This document shows, piece after piece, positions 32,726-43,883 of a stretch of 64,000 nucleotides of DNA. The notes under the pieces are model-generated. The model was not told the DNA's origin. It searched no databases and was given only the letters and a program-made list of their open reading frames with translations. Position numbers and translations under genes: made by a program. The first letter of the stretch is position 1. Each line of letters begins with the position of its first letter. The stretch is taken from NCBI RefSeq assembly GCF_000226115.1, contig NC_016459.1, forward strand, positions 1,240,001 to 1,304,000. The letters are read 5' to 3'. The stretch comes from Thermothielavioides terrestris NRRL 8126 (taxonomy: Eukaryota > Ascomycota > Sordariomycetes > Sordariales > Chaetomiaceae).

Positions 32726-34486
32726 CTTGTTGTTTGGAGCTCGCGTGAATCCTTGTTGGCTCTCACTTGACAAGATTCAAGTCGACGCTCATCACTGCCA
32801 AGGGAAATGAGACCAGGATCTGAGCGCGGCGGGCCTGAATGTGGGGTAAAATTTTCGGCCGCCGGCACTGACAAGCAAGCCCGGATCGTTTAGTGTGAAT
32901 TGTTGCTGCCTCAGGCGGCAAGATTATGTGGGAAAGCGCTATCTAAACGTAAGGTAACTAACTGTGTAACACCCACGAGGCGGATGCATTGCCAGTCAGA
33001 AGGCCGCATCGGAGCTGATTCCGGTTGGAACTTTGGCTTTCGGTACTCATGAACCTCGTTGCCGTCGGCTTTCCGATGGATATACCTGCCGGTTTCCGTG
33101 TGTCGCCGTCGGAGGCACCGCCGACTCGAACGTCAATTGTTCAGCCGGAGCTACGGCCTTATCGCCATCGGATCTCCATCTTCGGCCGAGCGATGAGGCG
33201 CCGAGCCGGGCCCTTGCCGAGAGACGGCCCCACTCTCAGGGTCCCCACAGCAGGTCCAGCAGAGATTTCCGCCTTCCGTGCGCCCGATTGACGGCGGAGG
33301 TCAGTTCCCGACGAACAAGGGGTTTGGCGATGGCTCTCGCTCTTGCTAAGCACTGGTCGACGGATACTGAGGAAACAGTGAACGTAGGTATCTGCCACTC
33401 TCCAATGCCCAAACGTTACAGCGGCAAAACCCCCCAGCCTCATTCTCGGCTCCTTTGAGGTAGGTATGTGTTAGCCTGACGAGCAATTGCACGAATGCCT
33501 CGTGAACAGTTGATTTGAGTAAACATGTTCTCTTGGCGCTAGCGCACTGCCCCCCGTGGGGTAGAGCGGGATGAGCAGAAAGAGGAGGCTGAATATGGCA
33601 CCATGGATAAGAATTGTGATAGGTTCAGCTGCTGTTGAAGAAGTGGTCCGAAACCGCCTCCTTGAGGAAGGAGCTATCCTACCTTAACATGTACAAGTAC
33701 GAATGTACACGAGACACTGAAGACCCTCATGGTGCCGTGGGATCAGAAGGGCACGGAATCGCAGCCTCGGCTATTCGCCCTCACGCAGCGCAGCGGGCCT
33801 ATCTTTCGGCGTTACATGTACATCCCTGCCTACGCGCAGTGGCGACGGCGAGCCCAGGCCTCATATTCCGTCAGTCCGGGGTCCAACCGCCAGGTGACTC
33901 GCTACCACCAGTTGCCGGCTTGCTTGCCAATGGGCAATGGACTGGTATTGAGGATGCGGAATCGCGAAAGATAACGACATGAGGAAAGGAGAGCTCCAGT
34001 ACTTCGTATACAGACGCAGAGTTGGGAGACCCGCGCAGCTGCGGCTTGGATCGGGAAATCCAACCTCCTGGAAGCTTGGGAGTCAAAACAGGCTAGCTAG
34101 CCCGGTTTGAGCTGCTTGCAACGATGTCATGTCTCTCGCTGCCTCGGCGCTGTTTGGTAGGTCCTGTACCCCCACATGTGGGCAGTTAGAATCGGCGGGG
34201 CCCTGATTGGCCGGCCGGCCGTCTCCATCCGGGTGCGAGGCACTTTCTTCGGCTATGACGGTGGCAGCAACAGGTTGGCCTCGTTGCCACAACAAGTAAA
34301 ATCCCGCCGCAATCCAGCCATTCTCGACTCTCCACCCTTTTTTTTTCTTTGCTCTCCCGAGACCACCTGCCTGCAGCGTCCGTCCTCTTCCCTCGTCGTT
34401 GTCGCGAGGCCGTCTGGGTGCTTGGCTCTGCAACTCTCCACTCCAATTGACTTTCCGTCTGCGCTCTCGCCGCGCTGAACGTCACC
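32726..34486. promoter_or_regulatory. Divergent region BUD20 / ACO1
   Basis: 1.76 kb between head-to-head genes. A pyrimidine-rich leader (from about 34,320) precedes the aconitase start. No ORF with recognisable content. Confidence 0.45.
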
Positions 34487-37400
34487 ATGTTGGCATCTCG
34501 TCAGCTCCTGGGCGTCGCCCGGAGCCGCGCTCTGGGCTGCGCGAGCCTGGGCTTGCGGCGCATGGCCACCTTGACCGACTCTCCGCTGGACAAGAAGGTG
34601 TGCTCTCGTCTTGTAACAAGCGGCGCTCGCCTGGCCGCTCCATCGCTGACCACGTCTCGGCTGTGCAGGTCCGGCAAAACAACCTCGAGGAGAACAGCTT
34701 CATCAACTACAAGAAGATGTCGGAGAACCTCGCAATCGTGCGGTCGCGACTCAACCGCCCCCTCACCTTTGCCGAGAAGATCCTCTACTCGCACCTCGAC
34801 GATCCCCATGGCCAGGATATCGAGCGGGGCGTCTCTTACCTCAAGCTGCGGCCCGATCGTACGTCAATTCCGAACTCCTTTTTGCCACCTACAACTTCGG
34901 GACTCCTTTCGTTCTTCTCGAGTCGCTCCCGATGCCCAGATAAGGAGAGAAATAGTTAACATTGCTCTTCAAACGAACACAGGCGTGGCCATGCAAGATG
35001 CGACGGCCCAGATGGCGATCTTGCAATTCATCTCGTCAGGCATTCCCTCAGTGCGGGCTCCTTCTAGCGTGCACTGCGATCAGTACGTGAACTTTGTGCC
35101 CTGTCATATTGCCGCTTTCGGTTCGGATGGCTGCTTAGATGGCGCCTCCTCTTTCATGTTTCCCCCGATGTCATACGGCAAAGCAATAGCTGACACCGTT
35201 GGGCAGTCTCATCGAAGCCCAGGTCGGCGGCGCGCAAGATCTTGACCGCGCCGTTTCCGTGAATAAAGAGGTTTACGACTTCCTTTCCAGCGCCTGCGCC
35301 AAGTATAACATCGGCTTCTGGAAGCCCGGCTCGGGCATCATCCATCAGACGGTGCTCGAGTGGCTGGCATTTCCCGGTAAGTCGAAACTCAGGAACAGCG
35401 CGTAATTAAAAAAAAATACTGATTGGATCGCAGGTGGGCTCTTGATCGGCACTGACTCCCACACGCCCAACGCCGGTGGTTTGAGTATGGCTGCCATCGG
35501 TGTCGGCGGGTAAGGTTCCTTTTCCTCTATCTACAGTGAAACCGGTGCTAAATCTCGTCGCTCAGTGCCGATGCGGTCGATGTCATGGCCGGTCTTCCCT
35601 GGGAGCTCAAGGCGCCCAAAGTTATCGGCGTGAACCTCACTGGAAAGCTCAACGGCTGGACTGCCCCCAAGGACATCATCCTCAAGGTCGCTGGCATCTT
35701 GACTGTGAAGGGCGGCACTGGAAGTATTGTTGAGTACTTCGGAAGCGGCCTGGACAGCATCTCTTGCACGGGCATGGGTGAGTTCTTTTTCATCTTACTT
35801 GAATCATCTAGACATACGAAGAACACTGGCTAATTTTCCACACAGCTACCGTTTGCAACATGTGAGACACTTTCCCCGTACCTTCGGGGTCGTTCTCGCT
35901 GCGAGAAGACGACACTAACAGTTGGATAGGGGCGCTGAAATCGGTGCGACCACTTCCTTGTTTCCCTTTGGCGACCGCCAGTACGATTTCTTGGCCGCCA
36001 CCAACCGCAAGCACGTTGGCGACTTTGCGCGGGAATATGCCAAGGAGCTCCGCGCCGACGAGGGTGCCGAGTACGACCAGCTCATTGAGATCAACCTCTC
36101 GGAGCTCGAGCCGCACATCAACGGCCCGTTCACTCCGGACCTGGCGACCCCCATCTCCAAGTTCTCCGAGGCGGTCAAGGCAAACGGCTGGCCCGAGGAG
36201 CTCAAGGTCGCTCTGATCGGCTCGTGCACCAATTCGTCGTACGAGGACATGTCCCGCGGAGCGTCGATCGCCCGTGACGCGCTCGCGCACGGGTTGAAAG
36301 CCAAGTCGACCTTCTTGGTCACACCCGGTAAGCGACATTGGCTTTTATTTTAACTCTTCAAGAGCAGCATGGTTGATACTTGCGCAGGAAGTGAGCAGAT
36401 CCGCGCCACCATCGCGCGCGACGGCCAGCTGCAAACTTTCGAAGAATTTGGCGGAGTGGTGCTCGCCAACGCCTGCGGCCCCTGCATCGGACAGTGGGAC
36501 CGCCGCGATGTGAAGAAGGGCGAGAAGAACTCGATTGTCTCGTCGTACAACCGCAACTTCACCGGCCGCAACGATGCGAACCCTGCCACGCACGCTTTCG
36601 TCGCTTCGCCTGACCTCGTCGTTGCCATGAGCATCGCGGGTACGCTGCATTTCAACCCGCTCACGGACAAGCTGAAGGATAAGGACGGCAACGAGTTCCT
36701 GCTGGCCCCTCCCTCTGGCGACTCCCTCCCCGCCAAGGGCTACGACCCGGGTCAGAACACGTATCAAGCACCCCCCCCGAACCGCGACGCCGTCTCCGTG
36801 CAGGTCTCTCCAAGCTCGGACCGCCTCCAGCTCCTCTCGCCCTTCAACGCCTGGGACGGCAAGGATGCTCTTGACTGCCCCATCCTGATCAAGGCTCAGG
36901 GCAAGACCACCAGTATGTTAGACCCGTGCTCCATTTCTTTAACTCAGATAGCTGACGCTGTTAAACAGCCGACCATATTAGCGCGGCAGGCGCTTGGCTG
37001 AAGTACCGCGGACACCTGGACAACATCTCAAGTACGCCCCGGATCACCTAGAGTGCGCCCCCTGCTCAGGAAGGGCACAGCTGACAGTGTTGGATAGATA
37101 ACTGCCTCATCGGCGCCATCAACTCGGCGAACGGCGAGGCCAACAAGGTCAAGAACCAGACGACCGGGCAATGGGACGCCGTGCCGGCTGTTGCCCGTGA
37201 CTACAAGGCCAAGGGCATCAAGTGGGTTGTCATTGGCGACTGGAACTACGGCGAAGGGTCTTCCCGCGAGCACGCCGCTCTGGAGCCCCGCCACCTCGGC
37301 GGTCTCGCCATCATCACCCGGTCGTTCGCCCGTATCCACGAGACCAACCTGAAGAAGCAGGGCATGCTGCCCCTCACTTTCTCCGACCCGGCCGACTACG

Positions 37401-37597
37401 ACAGAATCCAACCGGATGACAGGGTGGACATCCTCTGCACCGAGCTCGCCCCTGGCAAGCCCGTCACCATGCGGGTGCACCCCAAGGACGGCTCGCCGTA
37501 CGAGGTCAAGCTGTCGCACACGTTCAACGAGGGCCAGATCGAGTGGTTCAAGAACGGCAGCGCGCTCAACACCATGGCCAAGATGGCGCAGAACTAG
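34487..37597 (+). CDS. ACO1: Aconitate hydratase, mitochondrial
   Basis: Eleven exons (34487-34597, 34669-34858, 34983-35082, 35207-35376, 35434-35509, 35566-35777, 35846-35861, 35930-36327, 36388-36912, 36969-37031, 37098-37597) give 786 residues, close to yeast Aco1. The start codes an Arg-rich presequence ([17 protein letters not shown]) for matrix import. The [4Fe-4S] ligands appear as GSCTNSS and GPCIGQW. Other landmarks are [41 protein letters not shown] and [19 protein letters not shown]. The enzyme interconverts citrate and isocitrate in the TCA cycle. Intron 1 follows the presequence and exon 7 is only 16 nt. All phases join correctly, giving confidence in the model. Confidence 0.98.
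35846..35861 (+). other. ACO1: 16-nt micro-exon of ACO1
   Basis: Exon 7 carries CTACCGTTTGCAACAT between acceptor CACAG and donor GTGAGA. With one base from exon 6 and one from exon 8 it codes ATVCNM, an invariant aconitase block, which proves its use. Confidence 0.93.
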
Positions 37598-38595
37598 ATG
37601 AGTACAATCCAGATCGTGACGGTTGATGGAGTCGGGAGATGGGGGGTGAGAGAGAGAGGCATGGAGAGAAGTATTGTGAATCGGAGGCTCAGGGATCACC
37701 GGACTGGCGTCATCCTCAGATTTTTCTCTCTTGTTTGTGTGTATAGTCATGGTCCTTGCATTTCAATGGTTCGTTGTTGAAGTTTTACCTCCTTCGAGTC
37801 TCATGATTTGGAGTGTTTTGAGGGCATGTGTGGCTGCTTGTGTCCTTGGGCTGGTTGTGTATTTGCTTTTCCATTGCTGAGTCAGTAGAAGGAAAATGTG
37901 AGCTGGGTGTAAAAGGAGACGGATGGGAGAGGTCTATAGGGAACTTGAGAAATAGACCGTTAAATACAGTGTGGATGGCCAAGGGCTGCGATGTTGGATG
38001 TTGGAGCTGCGATCTTGGGTGTGAAACGACGCTATTGCATACTTGAACTATGGAGTAAACTGGAGTTTCGTGTAAGTGTCTATGCATCAAACGGGGAATT
38101 CTTTTAACCCCCTGCGCCAATAGTCTCAAGTCTGCGATAAGCGCGTGATAACGATGGCTGATGCGAAACCTGCCCTGTCCACGGTTCGCTGACTGGCATG
38201 TTGTCCTGTGCTTGGCCAGCCTGGTGCCCAGTATCGAAAACTTTGGTCTCGGGTCAATGTCTGTTCCTTGCTTTTAGACGAAATGACGACAAACGCACGA
38301 CGGAATACACTAATGCAATGAGAAACACGACAACCCGGATTCACCTAACTTTCCCCATCATCTACCCGTGATCTCGCCGCGCTCGAATCTGCGAACCCTC
38401 CCTCTGCCATCCCCGGTTCGGCACGCCAGCGCAGCGCGTTCCTTCCCGCCTCCGCAAGACCGTGTCTCGTCTCTGCGGCCGCATCCCCGCCAGCTACACC
38501 CTCAGGCAGAGAGGACAAAGGGGCCGTGCCCGTAGCAGGAAGGCTTCTCGTCGGAGAGAGGTGGCCACGTCGCCCAAGCACGCTAGCGGCCCAGG
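37598..38595. other. Intergenic between ACO1 and RBD2
   Basis: About 1 kb: the 3' flank of ACO1 and the promoter of RBD2. No ORF of note. Confidence 0.5.
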
Positions 38596-39779
38596 ATGCC
38601 GACCGTCAACACGCCGGGGCTCAGCCTCCAGCGGATCTACTCGTACGTCAACCGGCTGCCGCTGTTCACGCGGCTGGTCGTGGCGGCGATAGTCCTGTTC
38701 GAGGCCGCGGCGATCTTGCTCGGGAACTGGTGGGATGTGCGGGCGTGGGGCGCGCTGGCGCCGGATGAGTTGGGGTTTGGGTCGTGTAGGTCCCGTCCCG
38801 CCCCTGCCTTGCTTGGGGCGGCTGCCTTGGCCGTTTGTTTGTTCGCTGGGGGTTATTTTCGTCTCTGGCAACCTGAGAAGCTGACTGACTGACTTGGGAT
38901 TCCTGGGCGCGCGCAGTATATCGGACGAATACCTACCCGCTCATACACACCGACATGTTCCATTTGATTGTCAATTTGGTGTCTGTCACTCCGATGCTGG
39001 ACATGTTTGAGCGCGAGCATGGCACGCTTACGACGCTGGCGTTGTTTATCGGCCGTGAGTCTGCCAGCCTTCATGAAGCGGAGAGGAGCGGTTCTGCAGG
39101 GGGCTGACATGGCGGGACTAGCATTGTCGACCTTGCCGGCTCTCTTGTACGTCGGAGCCGAGAAGTATGTGTTGGGGTTGCATTCACCCGTCATGGGAGC
39201 TAGGTAAGTCGGCACAACGAGGAATTCGGCCTGCCTGCTCTGGGAAGAGGAGTAGCGAGTGAACTGACGGCCCACGCTGGCTGTAGCATCTGGGCCTTCC
39301 TGCTGGCTGCCATCGAGGCCGTCCGCATGCATCGGGTCCACCCCTACTTCGTCATCGCCGGGCAAAGCTTCCCAGTCTGGGCGACTCCGCTTGCGGCTCT
39401 GGTAGTCACGATGGTGTTGTGGCCCAAGACAAGTGCGCTGGGGCATCTGTGTGGGCTAGCAGTCGGGTATATCTGTATGCCTCTGCTACCTTTCCCCCTA
39501 CCCCCCTGCCCCCCTGCCTTTTAGAAGGGACTGGGCCGATTACTGACAATCAGTCTTGCACACACAGGTGGACTGGGGCTCCTCAAGTACCTGGCACCGC
39601 CGGAAAAGGTGCTGCGTTGGATCGAGGGGAGGCTCAACCTTCTGGGCAGGCTGCCGCACTACGTGAGTGTGGACCAGAAGACGCACGGGCGGTTCGGCGT
39701 GTTACCCATGTCGAATCTGGGAGCAACACCGGTGGTTGCTCCCGGCTTGATGGGCAACAGCCAGCGATTGGGGCCTTGA
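38596..39779 (+). CDS. RBD2: Rhomboid-family intramembrane serine protease (Rbd2-like)
   Basis: Five exons (38596-38785, 38917-39054, 39122-39203, 39287-39474, 39568-39779) give 269 residues. A first helix (FTRLVVAAIVLFEAAAILLG) is followed by PLIHTDMFHLIVNLVSVTPM, the conserved HxxxN-containing rhomboid segment, and the nucleophile motif GASIWAF (Ser about 137), formed across the exon 3-4 join. The catalytic His is in LGHLCGLAVGYI (about residue 190). The C-terminal tail is cytosolic (WIEGRLNLLGRLPHYVSVDQ). Fungal Rbd2/RbdB sits in the Golgi and cuts membrane substrates; in Aspergillus and fission yeast it takes part in SREBP activation. That role is inferred here from family membership. Confidence 0.93.
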
Positions 39780-40226
39780 GGGCGCCGGGCATGCGCCACG
39801 CTTCTCGAGCAGGGACGTTCTCCTTGTAGAAACATTGATGCATATCGTACTGCTATGATGATGGATTGCATGACGGATTTTCCTCTCTGTTCCTCTTCAC
39901 ATTTCACACGCCCAGACCTCAACTGTTGCCCAATTCGTCATTGACGGCAGAACAACCTTAAACCGGCGGGTACCGTAACGTTACCACTCGGCGGCTGGAA
40001 ACGGTTAGCGCTCCCGCGTTTCATGCATTTCCCTGCACACCCCTGGCCTGTCCCGCTGCTCGCTTAACATCAGTGCGAGCAACAAGGCCCCTGATAATAT
40101 CCGTCAGGTACGGAATACAGATTCACCTGTTATAAGCAGCGTTCTCCATCATCCGAGTAGCCGCCAGCCAGAACCACAGGCTGCACGACGGGGAGCTGTG
40201 CCAAGGTATCCGGCAGGCAATTAAAG
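39780..40226. promoter_or_regulatory. RBD2-GAA1 intergenic region
   Basis: About 450 nt with one copy of the 11-mer GTACGGAATAC (40108-40118), 109 nt before the proposed GAA1 start. Confidence 0.5.
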
Positions 40227-42307
40227 ATGCCGCGACTATTGTGTGAGTCTCTGCCCCTTTTCGATACCATGGCACCGGCAAGCTGATCAATGCTGCGACA
40301 GCCAGCGCGCTGCAGCTGCGGCGCGACCCGCGGATCCTGAAGCTGCCGCCGTACCTGTCGCTGCTCTGCATCGTCGTCGGCGTCGCCTGGCTCTTGCTCC
40401 TCCCGCTCGACCAGTACTCGCGGAGGACCTATATTTCGGAGAACGCCCTGCTGCCCGGCCAGGTGCACACGTACTTTAGCGGCAGCGACCAAAATGTGTT
40501 TCGGGCCTACAAACACGAGGTGAATGCGCTGGTGGGCAAGAGCAACGCCGAGTACGCGCGGACAACAGGAGAAAGGGAAATTGCGCTTTGGTTTCTCGGC
40601 TGACGAACGGCAGGATCAACGACAAGCTCGAACCCATCGTCAAGGGTCTTGGCCTCAAGACGGCCCGGCAAAACTTCACGTACCATGCCGCCGGACACAC
40701 CTACGCGGGCGAGAACCTCTACGCGATCCTGCAGGCGCCGCGGGGCGACGCGACCGAGGCCATCGTGCTGGTGGCCGCCTGGGAGAACGTCAAGCACGAG
40801 ATAAACCGCAACGGCGTCCCGCTCGCCCTGACCCTGCTGCGCTACTTCAAGCGCTGGTCGCTGTGGTCCAAGGACATCATCTTGGTGCTGACGCCGGACA
40901 GCATTGCCGGCCCGCAGGCCTGGGTTGATGCCTACCACGACGCCCACGATCCGTCCCGCGTTGCCAGCCTGCCGCTCAAAGCCGGCTTGCTGCAGGGCGC
41001 GATCGCCATCGACTACGCGCAGGAGAGCCGCTTCGACAGCGTCCACATCGTCTACGACGGCGTCAACGGCCAGCTGCCCAACCTGGATCTGATCAACTCG
41101 GTCGTGCACATCGCCGGCGGCCAGATGGGCATTGGCGTTGCGCTGCAGGAGATGTGGCGGCATGACAATGGATACTCGGACCGGCTGCGCACCATGCTGC
41201 GCGGCATGCTGAAGCAGGGGCTCGGCCTGCCCAGCGGGCCCCACAGCAGCTTCATCCCGTACCACGTCGACGCGGTGACACTGCAGCCATTTGGCGAGGG
41301 CTGGCAGGATGAGATGGCCATGGGCCGCGTCATCGAGGGCACTTTCCGGAGTCTCAACAACCTGCTGGAGCACCTGCACCAGAGCTTCTTCTTCTACCTG
41401 ATCATGCACCGCGAGCGCTTCGTCAGCATCGGCACCTACCTGCCCAGCGCGATGCTGGTGGCCGCCAACTTCACCATCATGGCCATAGCTCTCTGGGTGA
41501 AAAGTGGCCAGGCGCCCGAGGCGGCGGCGTCGAAATCAAAGGCCGACACCACCACAACTCCCCCTCCCACTCCCACCGTGGAGCGCGACCTCTTCTTGCC
41601 GCTAGGCGTGGTCGCCCTGATCCAGTCGCTGTCCATCGTCCCGCTCTACCTCTTCAACCACGCCCCAGAAAGCGTAAGTCCACCTTAGCCGCGCGGCCCT
41701 TTCACCCACTTTCCCCCTTTCCCGGACTAACCACGCGGCGCCACACATCTAGATCCTCACCCCGCTCTTCATAGCCTTCACGCTCATCAACACCGCCCTG
41801 CCCTCCGTCCTCTCCCACCTCCTCACCCAAACCTACGCCCCGACCGCGCAGCAGTACCAGCTCGTCAAGTCCTTCTCCCTGCTCCTGCTCGGCATGTTCC
41901 TCTCCTCGCTCGCGACCCTCAACTTCTCGCTGGCCCTGCTCACCGGCCTGCTCGCGGCACCGCTGTCCTTCGCCGGGCCCTGCCGCAGCCGCCGCACCAC
42001 CACCTGCCGCGCCGCCGCAGCCGTGCTGCTCCACGCCCTCGGCCCGCCCGCCGTGCTGCTCGCCGCCGCCGCCTACTCGCGCGCCGGCGTCGCCGCCGTG
42101 CTGCGCGAGGCCGCCGTCGGCTGGCACGTCTGCGGCACTTACTCGCCGCTGGTCGTGTGGTGCGTGTGGTGGCCTGCCTGGTTGGCGACGAGCGTGGTTG
42201 TGCTTGGGAAGGGGGAGGACGGCGACGGCGATGGGGAGGGGAAGGGGAATGGGAAGGGGAATGGGAAGGGGAATGGGAAGGGGAATGGGAAGGTCAAGAC
42301 TACCTGA
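40227..42307 (+). CDS. GAA1: GPI transamidase complex subunit Gaa1
   Basis: Four exons (40227-40242, 40302-40551, 40614-41673, 41753-42307) give 626 residues, near the usual ~610. The first exon is 16 nt (MPRLL plus one base); a different upstream start cannot be excluded. The sequence then reads LRRDPRILKLPPYLSLLCIV (into the first membrane helix), ALLPGQVHTYFSGSDQNVFR, the join AEINDKLEPIVKGLGLK, and NLYAILQAPRGDATEAIVLV. The lumenal domain has AWVDAYHDAHD, YDGVNGQLPNLDLINSVVHI and GPHSSFIPYHVDAVTLQPFG. The C-terminus has several membrane helices. Gaa1 binds the GPI anchor and joins it to proteins in the ER with Gpi8, Gpi16, Gpi17 and Gab1. The C-terminus ends in a GNGK repeat coded by a 12-bp minisatellite. 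Confidence 0.96.
42241..42292 (+). repeat. GAA1: 12-bp minisatellite in the GAA1 C-terminus
   Basis: About four tandem copies of GGGAATGGGAAG, encoding the repeat Gly-Asn-Gly-Lys in frame at the C-terminal end. Confidence 0.9.
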
Positions 42308-42653
42308 GGGAATAGAGAGGGATTTCACTTGGTTTGAATTTTTGCGGTTAAATAATGGAGCTCGGAGAGTTTACTTTGGCGTGCCTGGGTTTTCAAACGA
42401 GGGATGAGTACGCACGCAGGACAAAGCGAAGGGGGAATTGATACCCGTTACACTAATGGCTGCAGCATGCACAGCTGCTTATATTCCGTCGGGCTGAGCT
42501 GAGCTAGGGAGCTCGTTGATTTTTCATCATCCGTGGCAGACTCGCCAGGTCTATGATGCATATATCATACACAAGACACCCGCGTCCATGTGAATGCCTT
42601 GGCGTCTGAGAGATTCTGCCCCCGTTCCCTCCCCCCACTCCCCAGCACCGTCT
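42308..42653. other. Convergent intergenic GAA1 / RPN9
   Basis: About 350 nt between two 3' ends. No feature seen. Confidence 0.5.
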
Positions 42654-43883
42654 TTACGCTGCCCACACGTCCTGCCCGACGCGCTCGATCCAGTTGCCGA
42701 GCTGGTCGACGCTGGAGTCCCACTCCTTTAGCCGCTGGCGCATGTTGTCGATCTGCTTCATGTCCAGCACCTTGGGCTGCACCCAGTCGATGTGGGCGAC
42801 CTGGTCGACCTGGTCGATGGTGCCGCGCAGCAGGCCCAGGCTGAGCGCCTTCATGATCAGGTGCTCGATCTCGTCCATGCGCACCTTGGTCTCGGCGGCG
42901 ATGGTGGCGAAGCTCATGGCGCGGTCGTGCGGCGGCCGCCGGAACACGGCCTCGGTCAGCGCCGCCAGGTAGATCTTCTCGTGCAGCTGGCGGCCGTGCC
43001 GCAGCAGCAGCGCGTTGGACTGGATCTTGTCCGCCAGCACCTCGTACGCCGCCAGGTCGCCGCGGTTGAAGGCGAAGAGCAGCTCCCGCAGCCACTTGTC
43101 GTCGTCGCGCTCCGAGAGCGCGTCCAGGATCGGGTGCAGCAGCAGCTCGCCGAAGTTGTAGATGCTGCTGCTGACCAGCGCCGCGATGGCCAGGTCGTAG
43201 GCCCGGTTGCGCCGCTCCGCCGGCGACAGCGATTTGATGTCGATGCAGGCGAGGTAGAGCAGCGCGTTGCGGTAGTACGAGCCGAAGTCAGCCTTGGCCT
43301 GGTAGTAGTCCGCGTTGGCGCCGTAGAAGGCCGCGTGCACGATGGTCTCGACCGAGTCGAAGCTATCGAGGATCTGTTCCGCCCGGTCCAGGTCTTTCCT
43401 CGCGCCGTCCAGGTCGTTGAGGTCGAGCTTCACGCGCGCCACGGCGATGGTCGCGAATACGAGGGCGTCCTGCGAGTCTTCGTTGTCCACCTTCTTGGCG
43501 ACCGCCTCCATGAAGGAGAGCCGCTCTTGGTTGTCTGCCCACCCCACCGTCAGCACAGCACAGCACAGCACAACACAGCACAACACAGGGAGCGTCGGAT
43601 GGCGACCACGCGTACCTCTACATTGTGTTGCCGCCTTCAGGGCGAGGTCGACGAGCTTGAGCTGGTTGATCTTGTCGGCGAACTTGAGCACGAAGACCTT
43701 GTAGAACTGTAAGCGCTGCGGGGCGCTGCCCGGGTGGTTGAAGAACTCGATCAGCTGGTTCGTGAGCTGGTGCCACAGCTTGCGCTCCCATAGCGTCTCG
43801 AACTCGAGCACGAGCGGCTGCAGCTCCTCGGGAGCGCTGTCCCGCTGCTCCGCGAGGAAGTCGGGGATGGTGTCGACGTTCAT
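42654..43883 (-). CDS. RPN9: 26S proteasome lid subunit Rpn9 (PSMD13)
   Basis: Two exons (43883-43616, 43534-42654) give 382 residues, close to yeast Rpn9 (393). The start MNVDTIPDFLAEQRDSAP is followed by WERKLWHQLTNQLIEFFNHP and, after the join CRDNQERLSFMEAVAKKV, TPR-like helices (ARVKLDLNDLDGARKDLDRA). The C-terminal PCI domain spans about residues 180-345 (YNFGELLLHPILDAL, LREKLL-like helices, RRPPHDRAMSFATIAAETKV, VQPKVLDMKQIDNMRQRL). Rpn9 sits in the proteasome lid next to Rpn5 and Rpn8/Rpn11 and supports lid assembly. The only intron is 81 nt, contains no stop and is a multiple of three, so retention would add 27 residues. The gene faces nuo-40 across a ~0.5-kb shared promoter. Confidence 0.95.
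   Translation of the reverse strand: MNVDTIPDFLAEQRDSAPEELQPLVLEFETLWERKLWHQLTNQLIEFFNHPGSAPQRLQFYKVFVLKFADKINQLKLVDLALKAATQCRGTRGRHPTLPVLCCVVLCCAVLTVGWADNQERLSFMEAVAKKVDNEDSQDALVFATIAVARVKLDLNDLDGARKDLDRAEQILDSFDSVETIVHAAFYGANADYYQAKADFGSYYRNALLYLACIDIKSLSPAERRNRAYDLAIAALVSSSIYNFGELLLHPILDALSERDDDKWLRELLFAFNRGDLAAYEVLADKIQSNALLLRHGRQLHEKIYLAALTEAVFRRPPHDRAMSFATIAAETKVRMDEIEHLIMKALSLGLLRGTIDQVDQVAHIDWVQPKVLDMKQIDNMRQRLKEWDSSVDQLGNWIERVGQDVWAA
43551..43588 (+). repeat. CAGCA/CAACA pentanucleotide repeat inside the RPN9 intron
   Basis: Seven consecutive 5-bp units (CAGCA or CAACA) lie near the acceptor side of the intron (minus-strand reading). Confidence 0.85.

Noticed and set aside
42792..43712. 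306-codon ORF antisense to RPN9
   Set aside because: It is a codon-bias shadow (Val/Arg/Gln/Asp-rich) of the PCI-domain exon.
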